Shown here: one piece after another, positions 22,884 through 32,344 of the stretch
Layout: the number at the start of each line of letters is the position of its first letter
How positions within the stretch are numbered: position 1 is the first letter of the stretch
Assembly (NCBI RefSeq): GCF_000613185.1
Contig: NZ_CCBB010000002.1
Location: forward strand, 496,001 to 560,000
Reading direction: 5' to 3'
Length of the DNA: 64,000 nucleotides
DNA from: Mycolicibacterium cosmeticum
Lineage (GTDB): Bacteria > Actinomycetota > Actinomycetes > Mycobacteriales > Mycobacteriaceae
Notes under the pieces: generated by a model
The model's database searches: none
Told to the model about the DNA's origin: nothing
Seen by the model: the letters and a program-made list of their open reading frames with translations, nothing else
Translations under genes and position numbers: made by a program

Positions 22884-24029
22884 ATGCACTCCAGCCGCTT
22901 CAGCACCGACGTGTACGCCCAACGGCTTCGGATCGCCGCGGCCGGTGCCGCCGAGGCCGGCCTGGCCGGGCTGGTCATCACCCCCGGCTATGACCTGCGG
23001 TATCTGGTCGGGTCGCGCGCGCAGACGTTCGAGCGGCTCACCGCGCTGGTGCTGCCGGCCGACGGGTCGGTGCCGACGATCGTGGTGCCGCGCCTGGAGC
23101 TGGCCTCGCTCAAGGAGTCGGCCGTGCCGGATCTGGGTGTGACGGTGCGGGATTGGGTCGACGGGGAGAACCCGTACCAGCTGGTGGCCGACGCGTTGCC
23201 GGGCTCTCTCGCCGCCGTACCCGATGGGCGGCTCGCCGCCGTCACCGACTCCATGCCCGCCCTGCACCTGCTGCCCTTGGCCGACCTGCTGGGCACCGTG
23301 CCCGTGCTGGCGACCGATGTGCTGCGCCGGCTGCGGATGATCAAGGACGCGGCCGAGATCGACGCGCTGCGCAAGGCCGGTGCGGCGATTGACCGGGTGC
23401 ACGCCCGGGTTCCGGAGTTCCTGGTGCCGGGCCGCACCGAGGCCGACGTGGCCGCCGACATCGCCGAAGCCATTGTGGCCGAAGGCCATTCGGAGGCAGC
23501 GTTCATCATCGTGGGCTCCGGTCCCAACGGGGCGGACCCGCACCACGAATGCTCGGACCGAGAGCTGCGCGCGGGCGACATCGTCGTGGTGGACATCGGT
23601 GGGCCCTACGAGCCCGGTTACAACTCCGATTCCACCCGCACCTACAGCCTCGGTGAGCCCGAGCCGGAGGTGGCCCGGCAGTACGCGGTACTGCAGCGAG
23701 CCCAGGCCGAGGCCGTCGCCTCGATCCGGCCCGGGATGAGCGCGGCGGCCGTCGATGCGGTGGCGCGCGACGTGCTGGCCGACGAGGGGCTGGCCGAGGT
23801 GTTCGTGCATCGGACCGGCCACGGCATCGGCCTGTCGGTGCACGAGGAGCCCTACATCGTCGCGGGTAACGACCTGACGCTGGAACCGGGGATGACCTTC
23901 TCGGTGGAGCCCGGAATCTATTTCCCGGGCCGATGGGGCGCCCGCATCGAGGACATCGTCGTCGTCACCGAACACGGGGCCGAGTCGGTGAACAACCGCC
24001 CGCACGAACTGATCGTGGTGCCCGTCTGA
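22884..24029 (+). CDS. pepE: Xaa-Pro aminopeptidase/dipeptidase PepE
   Basis: 381 residues, as for the M24 metallopeptidase PepE of mycobacteria (Rv2089c). Creatinase-like N-terminal domain (about 1-140) and a pita-bread catalytic domain carrying all five metal ligands: the two Asp of [20 protein letters not shown], His of [12 protein letters not shown], Glu of [11 protein letters not shown] and Glu of [11 protein letters not shown]. It cleaves peptides before proline in the cytosol. The gene stands alone between the VOC gene and a convergent oxidoreductase. Confidence 0.93.
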   Translation: MHSSRFSTDVYAQRLRIAAAGAAEAGLAGLVITPGYDLRYLVGSRAQTFERLTALVLPADGSVPTIVVPRLELASLKESAVPDLGVTVRDWVDGENPYQLVADALPGSLAAVPDGRLAAVTDSMPALHLLPLADLLGTVPVLATDVLRRLRMIKDAAEIDALRKAGAAIDRVHARVPEFLVPGRTEADVAADIAEAIVAEGHSEAAFIIVGSGPNGADPHHECSDRELRAGDIVVVDIGGPYEPGYNSDSTRTYSLGEPEPEVARQYAVLQRAQAEAVASIRPGMSAAAVDAVARDVLADEGLAEVFVHRTGHGIGLSVHEEPYIVAGNDLTLEPGMTFSVEPGIYFPGRWGARIEDIVVVTEHGAESVNNRPHELIVVPV

Positions 24030-24049
24030 CCGATCGGGCCGGTGACGCT

Positions 24050-24484
24050 CTAGTCGTCGTCGGTGTCGCCGCGGTCCAGCAGACCCGAGGAGCCCAGCAC
24101 GCGCTGCACGCGCACCTCGATGACCACCCGGCGCGGATTCACCCGCGGGGTGCGGTACCGCTGGGCGTAGCGCAGCTCGGCGTCGCGCACGTCGTCGGGA
24201 TCGGCGCTGACGGTGGACGTGCCCTCCAGGGACAACCAGCGTGCACCGTCGACCTGGCTGAGCACCGCGACACCGCGTTCGGCGGCGTTGACGGCCTTCT
24301 GCGAGCCGCCCGTGGTGATCACTCTGGCGATATGGGTCTTGGGGTCGAACGTGAAGCCGACGGCCACCACGTGTGGTGAATTGTCCCCACGCAGGGTGGT
24401 CAGCATGGCCAGATGCCGCTCGGTCAGGAACGCCAGGGCATCGTTGGTCAGTCGCGTCGTCGCCTTGCGACCGGAAGTAGCCAT
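24050..24484 (-). CDS. F420-dependent PPOX-fold reductase (Rv2074-like)
   Basis: 144 residues. Split beta-barrel flavin/deazaflavin oxidoreductase of the FDOR-B type, closely resembling M. tuberculosis Rv2074, which is described as an F420H2-dependent biliverdin reductase. Diagnostic stretches: [31 protein letters not shown] and [19 protein letters not shown] 24484 gives [12 protein letters not shown]; the longer frame upstream overlaps the divergent gene. An acidic GDTDDD tail ends the protein. It converges on pepE with a 20-base gap and is divergent from the SDR gene. Confidence 0.9.
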   Translation of the reverse strand: MATSGRKATTRLTNDALAFLTERHLAMLTTLRGDNSPHVVAVGFTFDPKTHIARVITTGGSQKAVNAAERGVAVLSQVDGARWLSLEGTSTVSADPDDVRDAELRYAQRYRTPRVNPRRVVIEVRVQRVLGSSGLLDRGDTDDD

Positions 24485-24506
24485 CGGGGTCCACGCTAGC
24501 GCAGGC

Positions 24507-24512
24507 CATAAT
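24507..24512 (+). promoter_or_regulatory. -10 hexamer of the DprE2-like SDR gene
   Basis: CATAAT is seven bases before the ATG at 24520. On the other strand TAGCGT at 24493-24498 lies eight bases from the start of the divergent F420 enzyme gene. Confidence 0.4.
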
Positions 24513-24519
24513 CGCTGCC

Positions 24520-25302
24520 ATGAAGGACACACCGGCGGGCTGGGGCGAAGCGACCCGGGCGCCCACCTCAGGTCCCGTGGTGATCTTCGGCGGCCGCAGC
24601 GAGATCGGCCTGGAGCTGGCCGTGCGGCTGGCTTCCGGGAACACCGTCGTGCTGGCCGCGCGGCGCGCCGACGACCTCGGCGAGCAGGTCGCCGCGCTGA
24701 AAGCGGCCGGCGCCACCGCCGTGGTGGTCCGCGAGTTCGACGCCGACGACACCGCCGCGCATCCGGCGTTGGTCGCGGCGATCGAGGCCGAGGTCGGTCC
24801 GATCGGCACGGCCGTGTTGGCGTTCGGTGTGCTCGGGGACCAGCGGCGCGCCGAAGCGGATCCGGCGCATGCGGTGTCCGTCGTGCACACCGACTACGTG
24901 GCTCAGGTCAGCCTGCTCACCGTGCTGGCCTCGACGATGCGGGCCCGCGGGAGCGGGCGGCTGGTGGTGTTCTCGTCGATCGCCGGTGCGCGGGTGCGCC
25001 GCGCCAACTACGTCTACGGGTCGGCCAAGGCCGGCCTGGACGGGTTCGCCAGCGGCCTGGCCGACGCGTTGCACGGCACCGGCGTCCACGTGCTCATCGT
25101 GCGTCCGGGATTCGTGATCGGTCACATGACCGAGGGCATGGAGCCGGCCCCGCTGGCGAGCACGCCCGGCCAGGTGGCCGAGGCGACGGCGCGGGCGCTG
25201 GCCCGGGGTAAGGGCGCGGTGTGGGTGCCGGCAGCGATCCGGCCGTTGATCTTCGCGACCCGGCTGGTGCCGCAAGCCATTTGGCGCAGGTTGCCGCGAT
25301 GA
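24520..25302 (+). CDS. SDR family oxidoreductase, DprE2-like (Rv2073c type)
   Basis: 260 residues. The cofactor motif is GGRSEIG in place of TGXXXGIG, and the layout FGVLGDQ ... [21 protein letters not shown] ... [14 protein letters not shown] ... RRLPR parallels DprE2, the 2-keto-ribose reductase of arabinan precursor synthesis. Catalytic Ser and YGSAK are intact. It is therefore a paralogue of DprE2, not DprE2 itself (dprE1 is not adjacent). Function is unknown; it could reduce a related keto-sugar. It lies directly upstream of cobL, with a duplicated 32-bp segment over its stop. Confidence 0.88.
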   Translation: MKDTPAGWGEATRAPTSGPVVIFGGRSEIGLELAVRLASGNTVVLAARRADDLGEQVAALKAAGATAVVVREFDADDTAAHPALVAAIEAEVGPIGTAVLAFGVLGDQRRAEADPAHAVSVVHTDYVAQVSLLTVLASTMRARGSGRLVVFSSIAGARVRRANYVYGSAKAGLDGFASGLADALHGTGVHVLIVRPGFVIGHMTEGMEPAPLASTPGQVAEATARALARGKGAVWVPAAIRPLIFATRLVPQAIWRRLPR

Positions 25303-25360
25303 GCGCTTGCGCGAAGAGCCGAGGACACCGATGAGCGCTTGCGCGAAGAGCCGAGGACAC
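25297..25360. repeat. Tandem duplication of 32 bp at SDR-cobL junction
   Basis: Two exact copies, 25297-25328 and 25329-25360, contain the SDR stop and a short in-frame ATG; a third partial copy (CGATGA) leads into the cobL ATG at 25363. Each unit begins CGATGAGCGCTTGCGCGAAG. Confidence 0.85.
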
Positions 25361-25362
25361 CG

Positions 25363-26529
25363 ATGAACATTGTCGTCGTCGGCATCGGCGCCGACGGGAT
25401 GGCCGGCCTGTCCCCGGCGTCAGCCGCCGAACTGCGCAGGGCCACCGTCGTTTACGGTGCACCGCGGCAACTGGAACTGCTCGACGGCAGCGTCGCCGCA
25501 CAACGCCGGGAGTGGCCGTCGCCCATGCTGCCCGCTTTGCCCACCCTGTTCGACGGTCTCGACACCGCGCACGTGGTGGCCTCCGGTGACCCCATGCTGC
25601 ACGGGGTGGGCGCGACCCTGGTCCGGATCTTCGGCGCCGGGGCGGTCCGGGTGCTGCCGCATGTGTCGTCGGTGACCCTGGCCTGCGCCCGGCTCGGCTG
25701 GTCGGTGCAGGACACCGAGGTGATCAGCCTGGTCACGGCCGACCCTGTCACCGCGGTGCGCCGGGGCGGGCAGGCGGTGGTGCTCAGCCGCGACGGTGGC
25801 ACGCCCGCGGCGCTGGCCCGTCTGCTCACCGAAACGGGCCGCGGTGCATCGGAATTCACGGTGCTGGAGCAGCTCGGCGGACCAGGGGAGCAGGTGCGGC
25901 ACGCGCTGGCCGAGCGGTTCCACGACACCGTCGACGACCTCAACGTGATCGCGGTGCGCTACCTGCCCGACGACCGGCGGTTCCACACGTTGCCCGACAG
26001 CCAACTGGCCCACGACGGGCAGATCACCAAGCAGGGCATCCGAGCGGTGACGCTGGCCGCGCTCGGCCCGCGGCCGGGTGAACTGTTGTGGGACGTCGGT
26101 TCCGGGTCGGGCAGCATTGCCGTCGAGTGGTGCCGCAGCGGGCCCGGGCTGCGGGCGGTGGCGTTCGAACGGGATCCGCAGCGCCGCGACCGCGTCGCCT
26201 CCAATGCCCGCGCCTTCGGCGTCGGCATCGACGTCCGAGGCGCGGCGCCGGACGAATTCGACGGCGCACCGGCCCCGTCGGCGGTGTTCGTCGGTGGCGG
26301 CATCACCACGCCGGACCTGCTCGACGGATGCTTCGAGCACCTGGCGCCGGGCGGTCGCCTGGTGGCCAACGTGGTCACCGCGGAATCAGAAGCCGTTGTC
26401 ATCCAGTGGTATTCGACGTTAGGTGGACAGTTGCACCGGTTCCAGCACTACCGAGGGGAGCCCGTCGGCGGGTTCACCGGCTTCCGCCCGGCCTACCCGG
26501 TCACCCAGTGGTCGGTGAGCAAGCCGTGA
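25363..26529 (+). CDS. cobL: Precorrin-6Y C5,15-methyltransferase (decarboxylating) CobL
   Basis: 388 residues, the size of mycobacterial CobL (about 390). Bifunctional: an N-terminal SAM methyltransferase of the tetrapyrrole family ([29 protein letters not shown]) methylates C5 and a C-terminal CbiT-like domain (WDVGSGSGSIAVEW, FVGGGITTPDLLDG) methylates C15 and decarboxylates. The ATG at 25363 is used; upstream in-frame starts fall in the 32-bp repeat. Overlaps cobM by GTGA. Part of the cobL-cobM-cobK operon of corrin ring synthesis. Confidence 0.94.
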   Translation: MNIVVVGIGADGMAGLSPASAAELRRATVVYGAPRQLELLDGSVAAQRREWPSPMLPALPTLFDGLDTAHVVASGDPMLHGVGATLVRIFGAGAVRVLPHVSSVTLACARLGWSVQDTEVISLVTADPVTAVRRGGQAVVLSRDGGTPAALARLLTETGRGASEFTVLEQLGGPGEQVRHALAERFHDTVDDLNVIAVRYLPDDRRFHTLPDSQLAHDGQITKQGIRAVTLAALGPRPGELLWDVGSGSGSIAVEWCRSGPGLRAVAFERDPQRRDRVASNARAFGVGIDVRGAAPDEFDGAPAPSAVFVGGGITTPDLLDGCFEHLAPGGRLVANVVTAESEAVVIQWYSTLGGQLHRFQHYRGEPVGGFTGFRPAYPVTQWSVSKP

Positions 26530-27281
26530 CGGTCTACTTCATCGGAGCCGGCCCCGGAGCGGCCGACTTGATCACCGTGCGCGGGCAACGCCTGCTGCAG
26601 AACTGCCCGGTGTGTCTCTACGCCGGCTCGATCATGCCCGCCGATCTGCTCGAATACTGCGCGCCGGGCACCAGGATCGTCGATACCGGCCCGCTAACGC
26701 TGGCTCAGATCATCGACGAATTGGTGGCCGCCGACCGCGCGGGACTGGATGTCGCGCGGCTGCATTCCGGTGATCCGTCGATCTACAGTGCGCTCGCCGA
26801 GCAGTGCCGTCATCTGGACGCCCAGGGTGTCGAGTACGAGATCGTGCCCGGCGTACCGGCTTTCGCCGCCGCGGCGGCGGCGCTCGGGCGTGAGCTCACG
26901 GTCCCCGGCGTCTCGCAGACCGTCACCCTGACCCGGGTGGCGACGCTGTCGACGGCCATGCCGCCGGGTGAGGATCTGCGCACGCTCTCGGCACCGGGGG
27001 CCACGCTGGTGCTGCACCTGGCGGCAGCGCAGATCGAGACCATCGTCGCCGACCTCACCGCGGGTGGCTACACCGCCGACACCCCGTGCGCGGTGGTGGC
27101 GTACGCCAGCTGGCCGACCCAGCAGGTGCTGCGCAGCACGCTCGGGGAGATCGCCGGACAGCTGCGCGAAGCGGGGATCACCAAGACGGCGGTGATCTTC
27201 GTCGGCGAGGTGCTGGCCGCGGAGGGATTCACCGACAGCTACCTGTATTCGGCGGGCCGACGACGCGGGAGCCGGCACTAG
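26526..27281 (+). CDS. cobM: Precorrin-4 C11-methyltransferase CobM
   Basis: 251 residues from GTG 26526. SAM-dependent tetrapyrrole methylase: VYFIGAGPGAADLITVRG at the N-terminus, RLHSGDPSIYSALAEQ (the family GDP motif) and VPGVPAFAAAAAALGREL. It adds the C11 methyl to precorrin-4. Its TAG shares one base with the GTG of cobK, and it overlaps cobL, so the three are translationally coupled. Confidence 0.94.
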   Translation: MTVYFIGAGPGAADLITVRGQRLLQNCPVCLYAGSIMPADLLEYCAPGTRIVDTGPLTLAQIIDELVAADRAGLDVARLHSGDPSIYSALAEQCRHLDAQGVEYEIVPGVPAFAAAAAALGRELTVPGVSQTVTLTRVATLSTAMPPGEDLRTLSAPGATLVLHLAAAQIETIVADLTAGGYTADTPCAVVAYASWPTQQVLRSTLGEIAGQLREAGITKTAVIFVGEVLAAEGFTDSYLYSAGRRRGSRH

Positions 27282-28009
27282 TGCGGGTGCTCGTCCTGGG
27301 CGGCACCGGCGAGGCCCGGGCGTTGGCCGCCGCGCTGCACCCGCGCGTGCAGGTGATCAGTTCGCTGGCCGGTCGGGTCCCGGACCCGGCGCTGCCGGTG
27401 GGCGAGGTGCGGATCGGCGGGTTCGGCGGCACCGAGGGGCTGGTGCGCTGGCTGCGCGAGAACCGCGTCGACGCCGTGGTCGACGCCACCCATCCGTTTG
27501 CCGCCACCATCACCGCGCACGGCGCCCGGGCGTGCGCCGAGACCGGTGTGCCGCACCTGGTCCTGGCCCGGCCGGCGTGGCCGACCGGGGGAGCCATCGT
27601 GGTGGGTTCGGATACCGAGGCCGCCGAAACCGTGACCCGGCACGGCTTTTCGAGGGTGTTCCTGACGACGGGGCGGTCCGGCACCGCGGCGTTCGCCGGC
27701 GTGAACGCGTGGTTCCTGATCCGTGCGGTCACCGCACCGGAGCCGGCGACGCTGCCGCCCGATCATCGGCTGCTGCTGTCCCGCGGACCGTACGACTACG
27801 ACGGCGAACTCGCACTGCTGCGCGAGCACCGGATCGACGCGCTGGTCACCAAGAACAGCGGCGGCGCCATGACCGAGGCCAAGATCCGGGCCGCCGACGC
27901 CGCGGACGTCGCGATCGTGATGGTGGACCGGCCCGCCCTGCCGGCCGGGGTGCACACCGTGGCCACCGTCGAGGACGCGGTGGCGTGGCTGGCGGGGCTG
28001 TCGACCTAG
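27281..28009 (+). CDS. cobK: Precorrin-6A reductase CobK
   Basis: 242 residues from GTG 27281. NADPH-dependent reductase of precorrin-6A: VRVLVLGGTGEARALA at the N-terminus, DATHPFAATITAHGARAC and TKNSGGAMTEAKI near the end are the characteristic CobK/CbiJ motifs. Last gene of the operon; its 3' end overlaps the convergent phosphotransferase gene by four bases. Confidence 0.93.
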   Translation: MRVLVLGGTGEARALAAALHPRVQVISSLAGRVPDPALPVGEVRIGGFGGTEGLVRWLRENRVDAVVDATHPFAATITAHGARACAETGVPHLVLARPAWPTGGAIVVGSDTEAAETVTRHGFSRVFLTTGRSGTAAFAGVNAWFLIRAVTAPEPATLPPDHRLLLSRGPYDYDGELALLREHRIDALVTKNSGGAMTEAKIRAADAADVAIVMVDRPALPAGVHTVATVEDAVAWLAGLST

Positions 28010-29046
28010 ATCAACGCCAGGGTGTCGAGTTCGCGGATGGCCGCACAGGAGCGCTGCGCCATCGCGAGCATCATATCGTCGCCGCGGTCGGTCGCGGCGG
28101 CGAACGCGGTGCCGAAGGCGATGATCAGCGGGGCCTGCAGCATGCCCAGACGGTAATCGCGCCAACACGTTTCGCGGTCGTAGCCCGCGACACCGAGGGT
28201 CAGCAGCTCGGCGTGGTAGGCATCCACCAGCTGCGCCTCGGCTCGGGCACGCACGCCGGGATCCAGACTGGTGGCGGTGAAGTAGGCCAGGTCCCTGGCG
28301 GGCAGACCGGACCCCAGCGTCTGCCAGTCCACGATGGTGACCGCGGTGTGATCGGGATCGAACAGCATGTTGTCCAACCGGTAGTCGCCGTGCAACAGCG
28401 CGAACCGGTCGGGTTCGGCCAGCAGCCACGGCGTCACCACGCCCAGCGCGGCTTGCAGCGTCTCCCGGTCGGCGGCGCTCATCCGCGGGCCCAGCTTCTC
28501 CAGGGTGATCCCGCTGGCCATCGTGGCGACCTCGCCCATCCCGGAGGCCATCGCGCTGTCCGGCCGTGGCATCGCCAGTCCGGGGTAGTCCGTCCACTTC
28601 GGGTCGCACCAACTGGGTGCGTGCAGACCGGCGAGTGCACGCACCGCCAGCAGCGCGTCCCCTGCCGAGCACCCCGCGATCTGGTCACCCTGCTGTGCGG
28701 GCGCCAGATCGGCCAGCAGGAGCACGAATTCGGCGCCGTCGTCCTCGATCTCGCAGTAATAGCTCTGCGGCACCGGCACCGAGACCAGGTCGGCGATGTC
28801 GTTGTAGAAGGCGTGTTCGGACCGATAGCCGATCGCCACGCGGTCGCGCACGGTGTCGTCCTGGGACGGCAGCTTGACCGCGAAGCTGGCGGGCAACCCG
28901 GTCTCGACGGTGTACTCGACCGTCAATCGGTAGGTCGCACCGGTTTGGCCGGTCCCGATCGGCGTCACCCGCACCGCCCGGACCTCGGCACCCAGAACAC
29001 CGGTCAGCCAGTCCGCCGTCACGTCACCGGGCGTCCGCGGGATCAT
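28006..29046 (-). CDS. Phosphotransferase family protein (APH/ecdysteroid-kinase-like)
   Basis: 346 residues with a protein-kinase-like aminoglycoside phosphotransferase fold: FAVKLPSQDD (ATP lysine), catalytic loop [13 protein letters not shown] (His-Gly-Asp ... Asn) and VDWQTLG (metal Asp). These are ecdysteroid-kinase/choline-kinase-like in layout; substrate unknown, probably a small hydroxylated compound rather than an antibiotic. It is followed on the same strand by nothing and inserted between cobK and cobIJ, where M. tuberculosis has sigC and blaC. A second protein with the same N-terminal layout is encoded at 50505-52487. Confidence 0.87.
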   Translation of the reverse strand: MIPRTPGDVTADWLTGVLGAEVRAVRVTPIGTGQTGATYRLTVEYTVETGLPASFAVKLPSQDDTVRDRVAIGYRSEHAFYNDIADLVSVPVPQSYYCEIEDDGAEFVLLLADLAPAQQGDQIAGCSAGDALLAVRALAGLHAPSWCDPKWTDYPGLAMPRPDSAMASGMGEVATMASGITLEKLGPRMSAADRETLQAALGVVTPWLLAEPDRFALLHGDYRLDNMLFDPDHTAVTIVDWQTLGSGLPARDLAYFTATSLDPGVRARAEAQLVDAYHAELLTLGVAGYDRETCWRDYRLGMLQAPLIIAFGTAFAAATDRGDDMMLAMAQRSCAAIRELDTLALI

Positions 29047-29052
29047 GCGCGG

Positions 29053-29058
29053 ACCCTA
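29053..29058 (-). promoter_or_regulatory. -10 hexamer of the phosphotransferase gene
   Basis: On the minus strand TAGGGT is six bases before the ATG at 29046, compatible with a leaderless transcript. Confidence 0.45.
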
Positions 29059-29097
29059 GACCGGCTACTGACGCGTGTCAACGATCATCGGCGAGCG

Positions 29098-30591
29098 TCA
29101 GCCGGGGTAGTAGCGGGGCGTGAACACCCGGTCACCGTGCCACTGCGTCTGCGATGAGCCGATGATCAACATGCAGCGCATGTCGATCTCGGCGGGATCG
29201 AGTTTCCCGAGCGTCACCACCCGCACGTTCTCCTGCGGGCCCGCGACGTCCCGGCCGATCACCACGGGTGTCGCCGGATCGCGGTGCTCGAGCAGCAGCT
29301 CCTTCATCGCCCCGACTTGCCAGGTGCGCGTCTTGGACGCCGGGTTGTACACGGCGATCGCCATATCGGCAGCCGCGGCCGCGCTGATCCGCTTGGCGAT
29401 GATCTCCCACGGCTTGAGCCGATCCGACAGCGAGATCACGGCGTAGTCGTGCCCCAGCGGCGCGCCGACCCGGCTGGCGACCGCCTGCGCGGCCGTCATC
29501 GCCGGGATCACCCGCACGGGTACGTCCGGCCAGGCCTTGGCTTCCTCCAACACCGCGGTGGCCATGGCGAAGACACCGGGGTCACCGGAGGACACCACCA
29601 CCACTGCCTTGCCCTGCTGTGCCAACTCGCAGGCCAACCGGGCCCTGGCCGGTTCGTCGGTGTTGTCGCTGGGATGGCGGGTCTGCCCGGTGCGCACCCC
29701 GACCCGATCCAGGTATGGGAAGTACCCGATGAGATCGGTGGCCTGGGCCAGTTCGCGGCGCGTCTGCGGGGTGATCCAGTCCAGGTCGCCGGGTCCGAGC
29801 CCGACCACCGCGACGCTGCCTTTTCGGGCGAGCGAAGCGACGGGGGAACGACCATCGCGGGGCCGCGCGGCCTCGCCGGGCAGCATGACGATCGAGAAGT
29901 ACGGCACCGAGGCGTCGTCGACCTCCCCGGCGCCGAGCACCCGCTGCTGATCGGTGCTCGCCCGCTCCACATAGAAGGCCCGGTCGAGCTGCTTGGTGGC
30001 CGAAAGCGCTTGCCGCACTTCAGGATACGACTTGCCAAGCTTCATGATCACGGCAGCGTCGGTGTCGGCCAGCCGCCGCGTCAGTTCGGCGGCGGGCAAC
30101 GTTCCCGGCAGGATGGTCAGCACCTCGTCGCCCTGCACCAGCGGGGTGCCGGTGGCCGCCGACGCCGCACTCACCGAGGTCACGCCGGGCACGATCACGG
30201 CGTCGAACCGCTCGGTGAGCCGGGTGTGCATGTGCATATAGGAGCTGTAGAACAGCGGATCGCCCTCGGCCAGCAGGGCGACGTCGCGCCCGGCGTCCAG
30301 GTGGGCGGCGATGCGGTCGGCGGCCTCGGTGTAGAAGTCCTCCATCGCCCCGGTGTAACCACCCGGATGTGCGGTGGTCTCGGTGGTCACCGGGTAGACC
30401 AGGTGCTCCTCGAGCTGGCCGTCGCGCAGATACGGCTCCGCGATGCGGCGCGCGATGCTGCGTCCGTGCCTGGCGCTGTGATAGGCCACCACATCGGCGG
30501 CCGCGATCAGCCGCGCCGCCTTGACGGTGACCAACTCCGGGTCACCGGGGCCCAGACCCACGCCGTACAGGGTGCCTTTACCGGTACTCAT
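29098..30591 (-). CDS. cobIJ: Bifunctional precorrin-2 C20 / precorrin-3B C17 methyltransferase CobIJ
   Basis: 497 residues, a fusion of two tetrapyrrole methylases, as in M. tuberculosis CobI (508). The CobI half (about 1-245) has [19 protein letters not shown] and [15 protein letters not shown]; the CobJ half (about 255-497) has [32 protein letters not shown] and [11 protein letters not shown]. It carries out the C20 methylation of precorrin-2 and, after CobG, the C17 methylation with ring contraction. Starts ATG 30591 and overlaps cobH by four bases; a leftward operon cobG-cobH-cobIJ follows. Confidence 0.94.
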   Translation of the reverse strand: MSTGKGTLYGVGLGPGDPELVTVKAARLIAAADVVAYHSARHGRSIARRIAEPYLRDGQLEEHLVYPVTTETTAHPGGYTGAMEDFYTEAADRIAAHLDAGRDVALLAEGDPLFYSSYMHMHTRLTERFDAVIVPGVTSVSAASAATGTPLVQGDEVLTILPGTLPAAELTRRLADTDAAVIMKLGKSYPEVRQALSATKQLDRAFYVERASTDQQRVLGAGEVDDASVPYFSIVMLPGEAARPRDGRSPVASLARKGSVAVVGLGPGDLDWITPQTRRELAQATDLIGYFPYLDRVGVRTGQTRHPSDNTDEPARARLACELAQQGKAVVVVSSGDPGVFAMATAVLEEAKAWPDVPVRVIPAMTAAQAVASRVGAPLGHDYAVISLSDRLKPWEIIAKRISAAAAADMAIAVYNPASKTRTWQVGAMKELLLEHRDPATPVVIGRDVAGPQENVRVVTLGKLDPAEIDMRCMLIIGSSQTQWHGDRVFTPRYYPG

Positions 30592-31214
30592 TCCTGTTCA
30601 CTCGCAATCGCATTCACCGCCGCGGCCGCCATGGCACTACCGCCCCGGCGGCCCGTCACCACCAGATACGACATCCCGCGCGGGCGGGCGATCAGCTCGT
30701 CCTTGGACTGCGCCGAGCCGACGAAGCCGACCGGCCCGCCGAGCACCGCGGCAGGCACCGGGGCGCCCTCGTCGATCAGCTCGAGCAGTCGGAACAGCGC
30801 CGTCGGCGCGTTGCCGATGGCCAGCACGGCGCCGTCGAGGCGGTCGGCCCACAGGTCCACCGCGGCGGCCGAGCGGGTGCTGCCCAAGGTGGCCGCCAGT
30901 TCCGGCGCGCGCGGGTCGGCGACCAGCGACACCACCTCGTTGTCGGCGGGCAGCCGGGACCGGGTGATGCCGGCGGCCACCATCGAGGAGTCACACAGGA
31001 TGGGCGCACCGGCGGCCAGCGCGGCGTGGGCGCGGGTCACCACATCGGGGCTGAACGCGACATGCTCACCGAGATCGACCTGGCCGCACGTGTGGATCAG
31101 GCGGACGACGACACGCGCGATCTCCGAGGGGAACCGGGTCAGGTCGGCCTCGGCGCGGATCGTCGCGAACGATTGCCGGTAGATCTCCGCGGCGTCGCGG
31201 ACGTAGTCGAGCAC
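30588..31214 (-). CDS. cobH: Precorrin-8X methylmutase (isomerase) CobH
   Basis: 208 residues. Moves the C11 methyl to C12 to give hydrogenobyrinic acid. Family motifs: the catalytic His in [21 protein letters not shown] and [12 protein letters not shown]. Start is GTG 31214, with TAGGGT six bases upstream on the minus strand; it lies 10 bases after the cobG stop. Overlaps cobIJ downstream by four bases. Confidence 0.95.
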   Translation of the reverse strand: MLDYVRDAAEIYRQSFATIRAEADLTRFPSEIARVVVRLIHTCGQVDLGEHVAFSPDVVTRAHAALAAGAPILCDSSMVAAGITRSRLPADNEVVSLVADPRAPELAATLGSTRSAAAVDLWADRLDGAVLAIGNAPTALFRLLELIDEGAPVPAAVLGGPVGFVGSAQSKDELIARPRGMSYLVVTGRRGGSAMAAAAVNAIASEQE

Positions 31215-31220
31215 CAGATC

Positions 31221-31226
31221 ACCCTA
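31221..31226 (-). promoter_or_regulatory. -10 hexamer of cobH
   Basis: TAGGGT on the minus strand is six bases before the GTG at 31214 and overlaps the cobG stop codon. It would allow cobH-cobIJ to be transcribed without cobG. Confidence 0.4.
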
Positions 31227-32327
31227 CGGGTGACGTCCCTGGTAGCCGTTTCCGGTGGCCACCAGCACCTCGGCGCCCGCCGGGCTGCCGCAGGCCCGTG
31301 GGCAGCCAACGAAATGCCGATGGACGCCGGACGCCCCGTCGTGGAGTGCCGCCGCGGCATCCGCCCGGACGTCGGAGAGAGATTTGTCACACCCCGGCCG
31401 TCCGGTGCAGGCGCTGACCCGCAGCCACGGCGAGTTCTCGTCGAACACCAGACCCAGCGGGGCCAGCACCCGCAGCGCGGTGTCGGCCACGCCCTCGTCG
31501 AGATCGCAGATCAGCACCGATCGCCACGGCGTGATGAGCACCGGTGCCTCGATGGCGGCCAGGTATTCGGCCACCCTGGCGCGCAGCACGCCGAGCGGCA
31601 CCGCCGCGCCCAGGCTGACTTTCCCGTCGCCCTGGGTGATCCAGCCAACCGGCGGGCAGGAGAGGGCCGGGTAGAGGGGTCCCGGCGCGGCACCGTCGAG
31701 CAGCACGGTGGGGTCGGGCAGTTCGCTCACCCGCCACGCGGTGCCCCTGATCTCGACGAACCGGTGGGCTACCGAGAGCAGCGTCGCCACCGTCGCAGCG
31801 GGTGCGATGCGCACCCCGCTGTCCCGGCCGGCCAGGATCACCGCGAAGGTGTCGGCATCGACGGCGTGCACGCCGACGTCGGGCCCCAGTCCGGCCACGT
31901 CGCCGCGGCCGTCGTCGAGGGCGAACAGGAAGCGGCCCGGCAATGCGGCCAATGCGGGCGAATCACACAGCGCCGCATCCAGTTCGGGCACCAGAGCCCG
32001 GATGTCGGCGCGGCCCGCACTGCGGCCGGACAGCGGGGAGGCGACGATGTTGCGGACCCGCTCATGGGTGGGCGACGGCAGCAACCCGGCCGCGGCGACG
32101 GCCTCGGCCACCGCGTCGGTATCGGTGATGGCACGGATCTGCAGATTGCCCCGGGAAGTGAGTTCCATTGCCGGCGAGGCGAACTGATCGGCGGCCTGTG
32201 CCAGTGCGGTGAGCTGTGCCGCGGTGATCGCGCCGCCGGGCAGCCGGATGCGGATCAGCGCACCGTCGGCGGCCCGGTGCACCTGCAGCGCACCGGGGCA
32301 CGCGTCGTCGTCACGGAGCCGGATCAT
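31224..32327 (-). CDS. cobG: Precorrin-3B synthase CobG
   Basis: 367 residues from ATG 32327, as in M. tuberculosis CobG (363). Sulfite/nitrite-reductase-like monooxygenase that uses O2 to make precorrin-3B, the mark of the aerobic cobalamin pathway. The [4Fe-4S]/heme cysteines are in SACTGRPGCDKSL and VGCPRACGSPAG near the C-terminus; N-terminal GALIRIRLPGG and TSRGNLQIRAI are typical. The start is supported by TACGGT six bases upstream. First gene of the leftward cobG-cobH-cobIJ operon; divergent from a small gene at 32469. Confidence 0.93.
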   Translation of the reverse strand: MIRLRDDDACPGALQVHRAADGALIRIRLPGGAITAAQLTALAQAADQFASPAMELTSRGNLQIRAITDTDAVAEAVAAAGLLPSPTHERVRNIVASPLSGRSAGRADIRALVPELDAALCDSPALAALPGRFLFALDDGRGDVAGLGPDVGVHAVDADTFAVILAGRDSGVRIAPAATVATLLSVAHRFVEIRGTAWRVSELPDPTVLLDGAAPGPLYPALSCPPVGWITQGDGKVSLGAAVPLGVLRARVAEYLAAIEAPVLITPWRSVLICDLDEGVADTALRVLAPLGLVFDENSPWLRVSACTGRPGCDKSLSDVRADAAAALHDGASGVHRHFVGCPRACGSPAGAEVLVATGNGYQGRHP

Positions 32328-32333
32328 GCACCC

Positions 32334-32339
32334 ACCGTA
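32334..32339 (-). promoter_or_regulatory. -10 hexamer of cobG
   Basis: On the minus strand TACGGT is six bases before the ATG at 32327, compatible with a leaderless cobG transcript and therefore with no room for a cobalamin riboswitch in the message. Confidence 0.45.
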
Positions 32340-32344
32340 CGGCC

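Noticed and set aside
25297..25360. CRISPR-like repeats
   Set aside because: Only two directly adjacent copies without spacers; this is a tandem duplication.
28006..29046. Aminoglycoside-resistance phosphotransferase
   Set aside because: Shares only the catalytic fold; the layout is ecdysteroid/choline-kinase-like and there is no resistance context.
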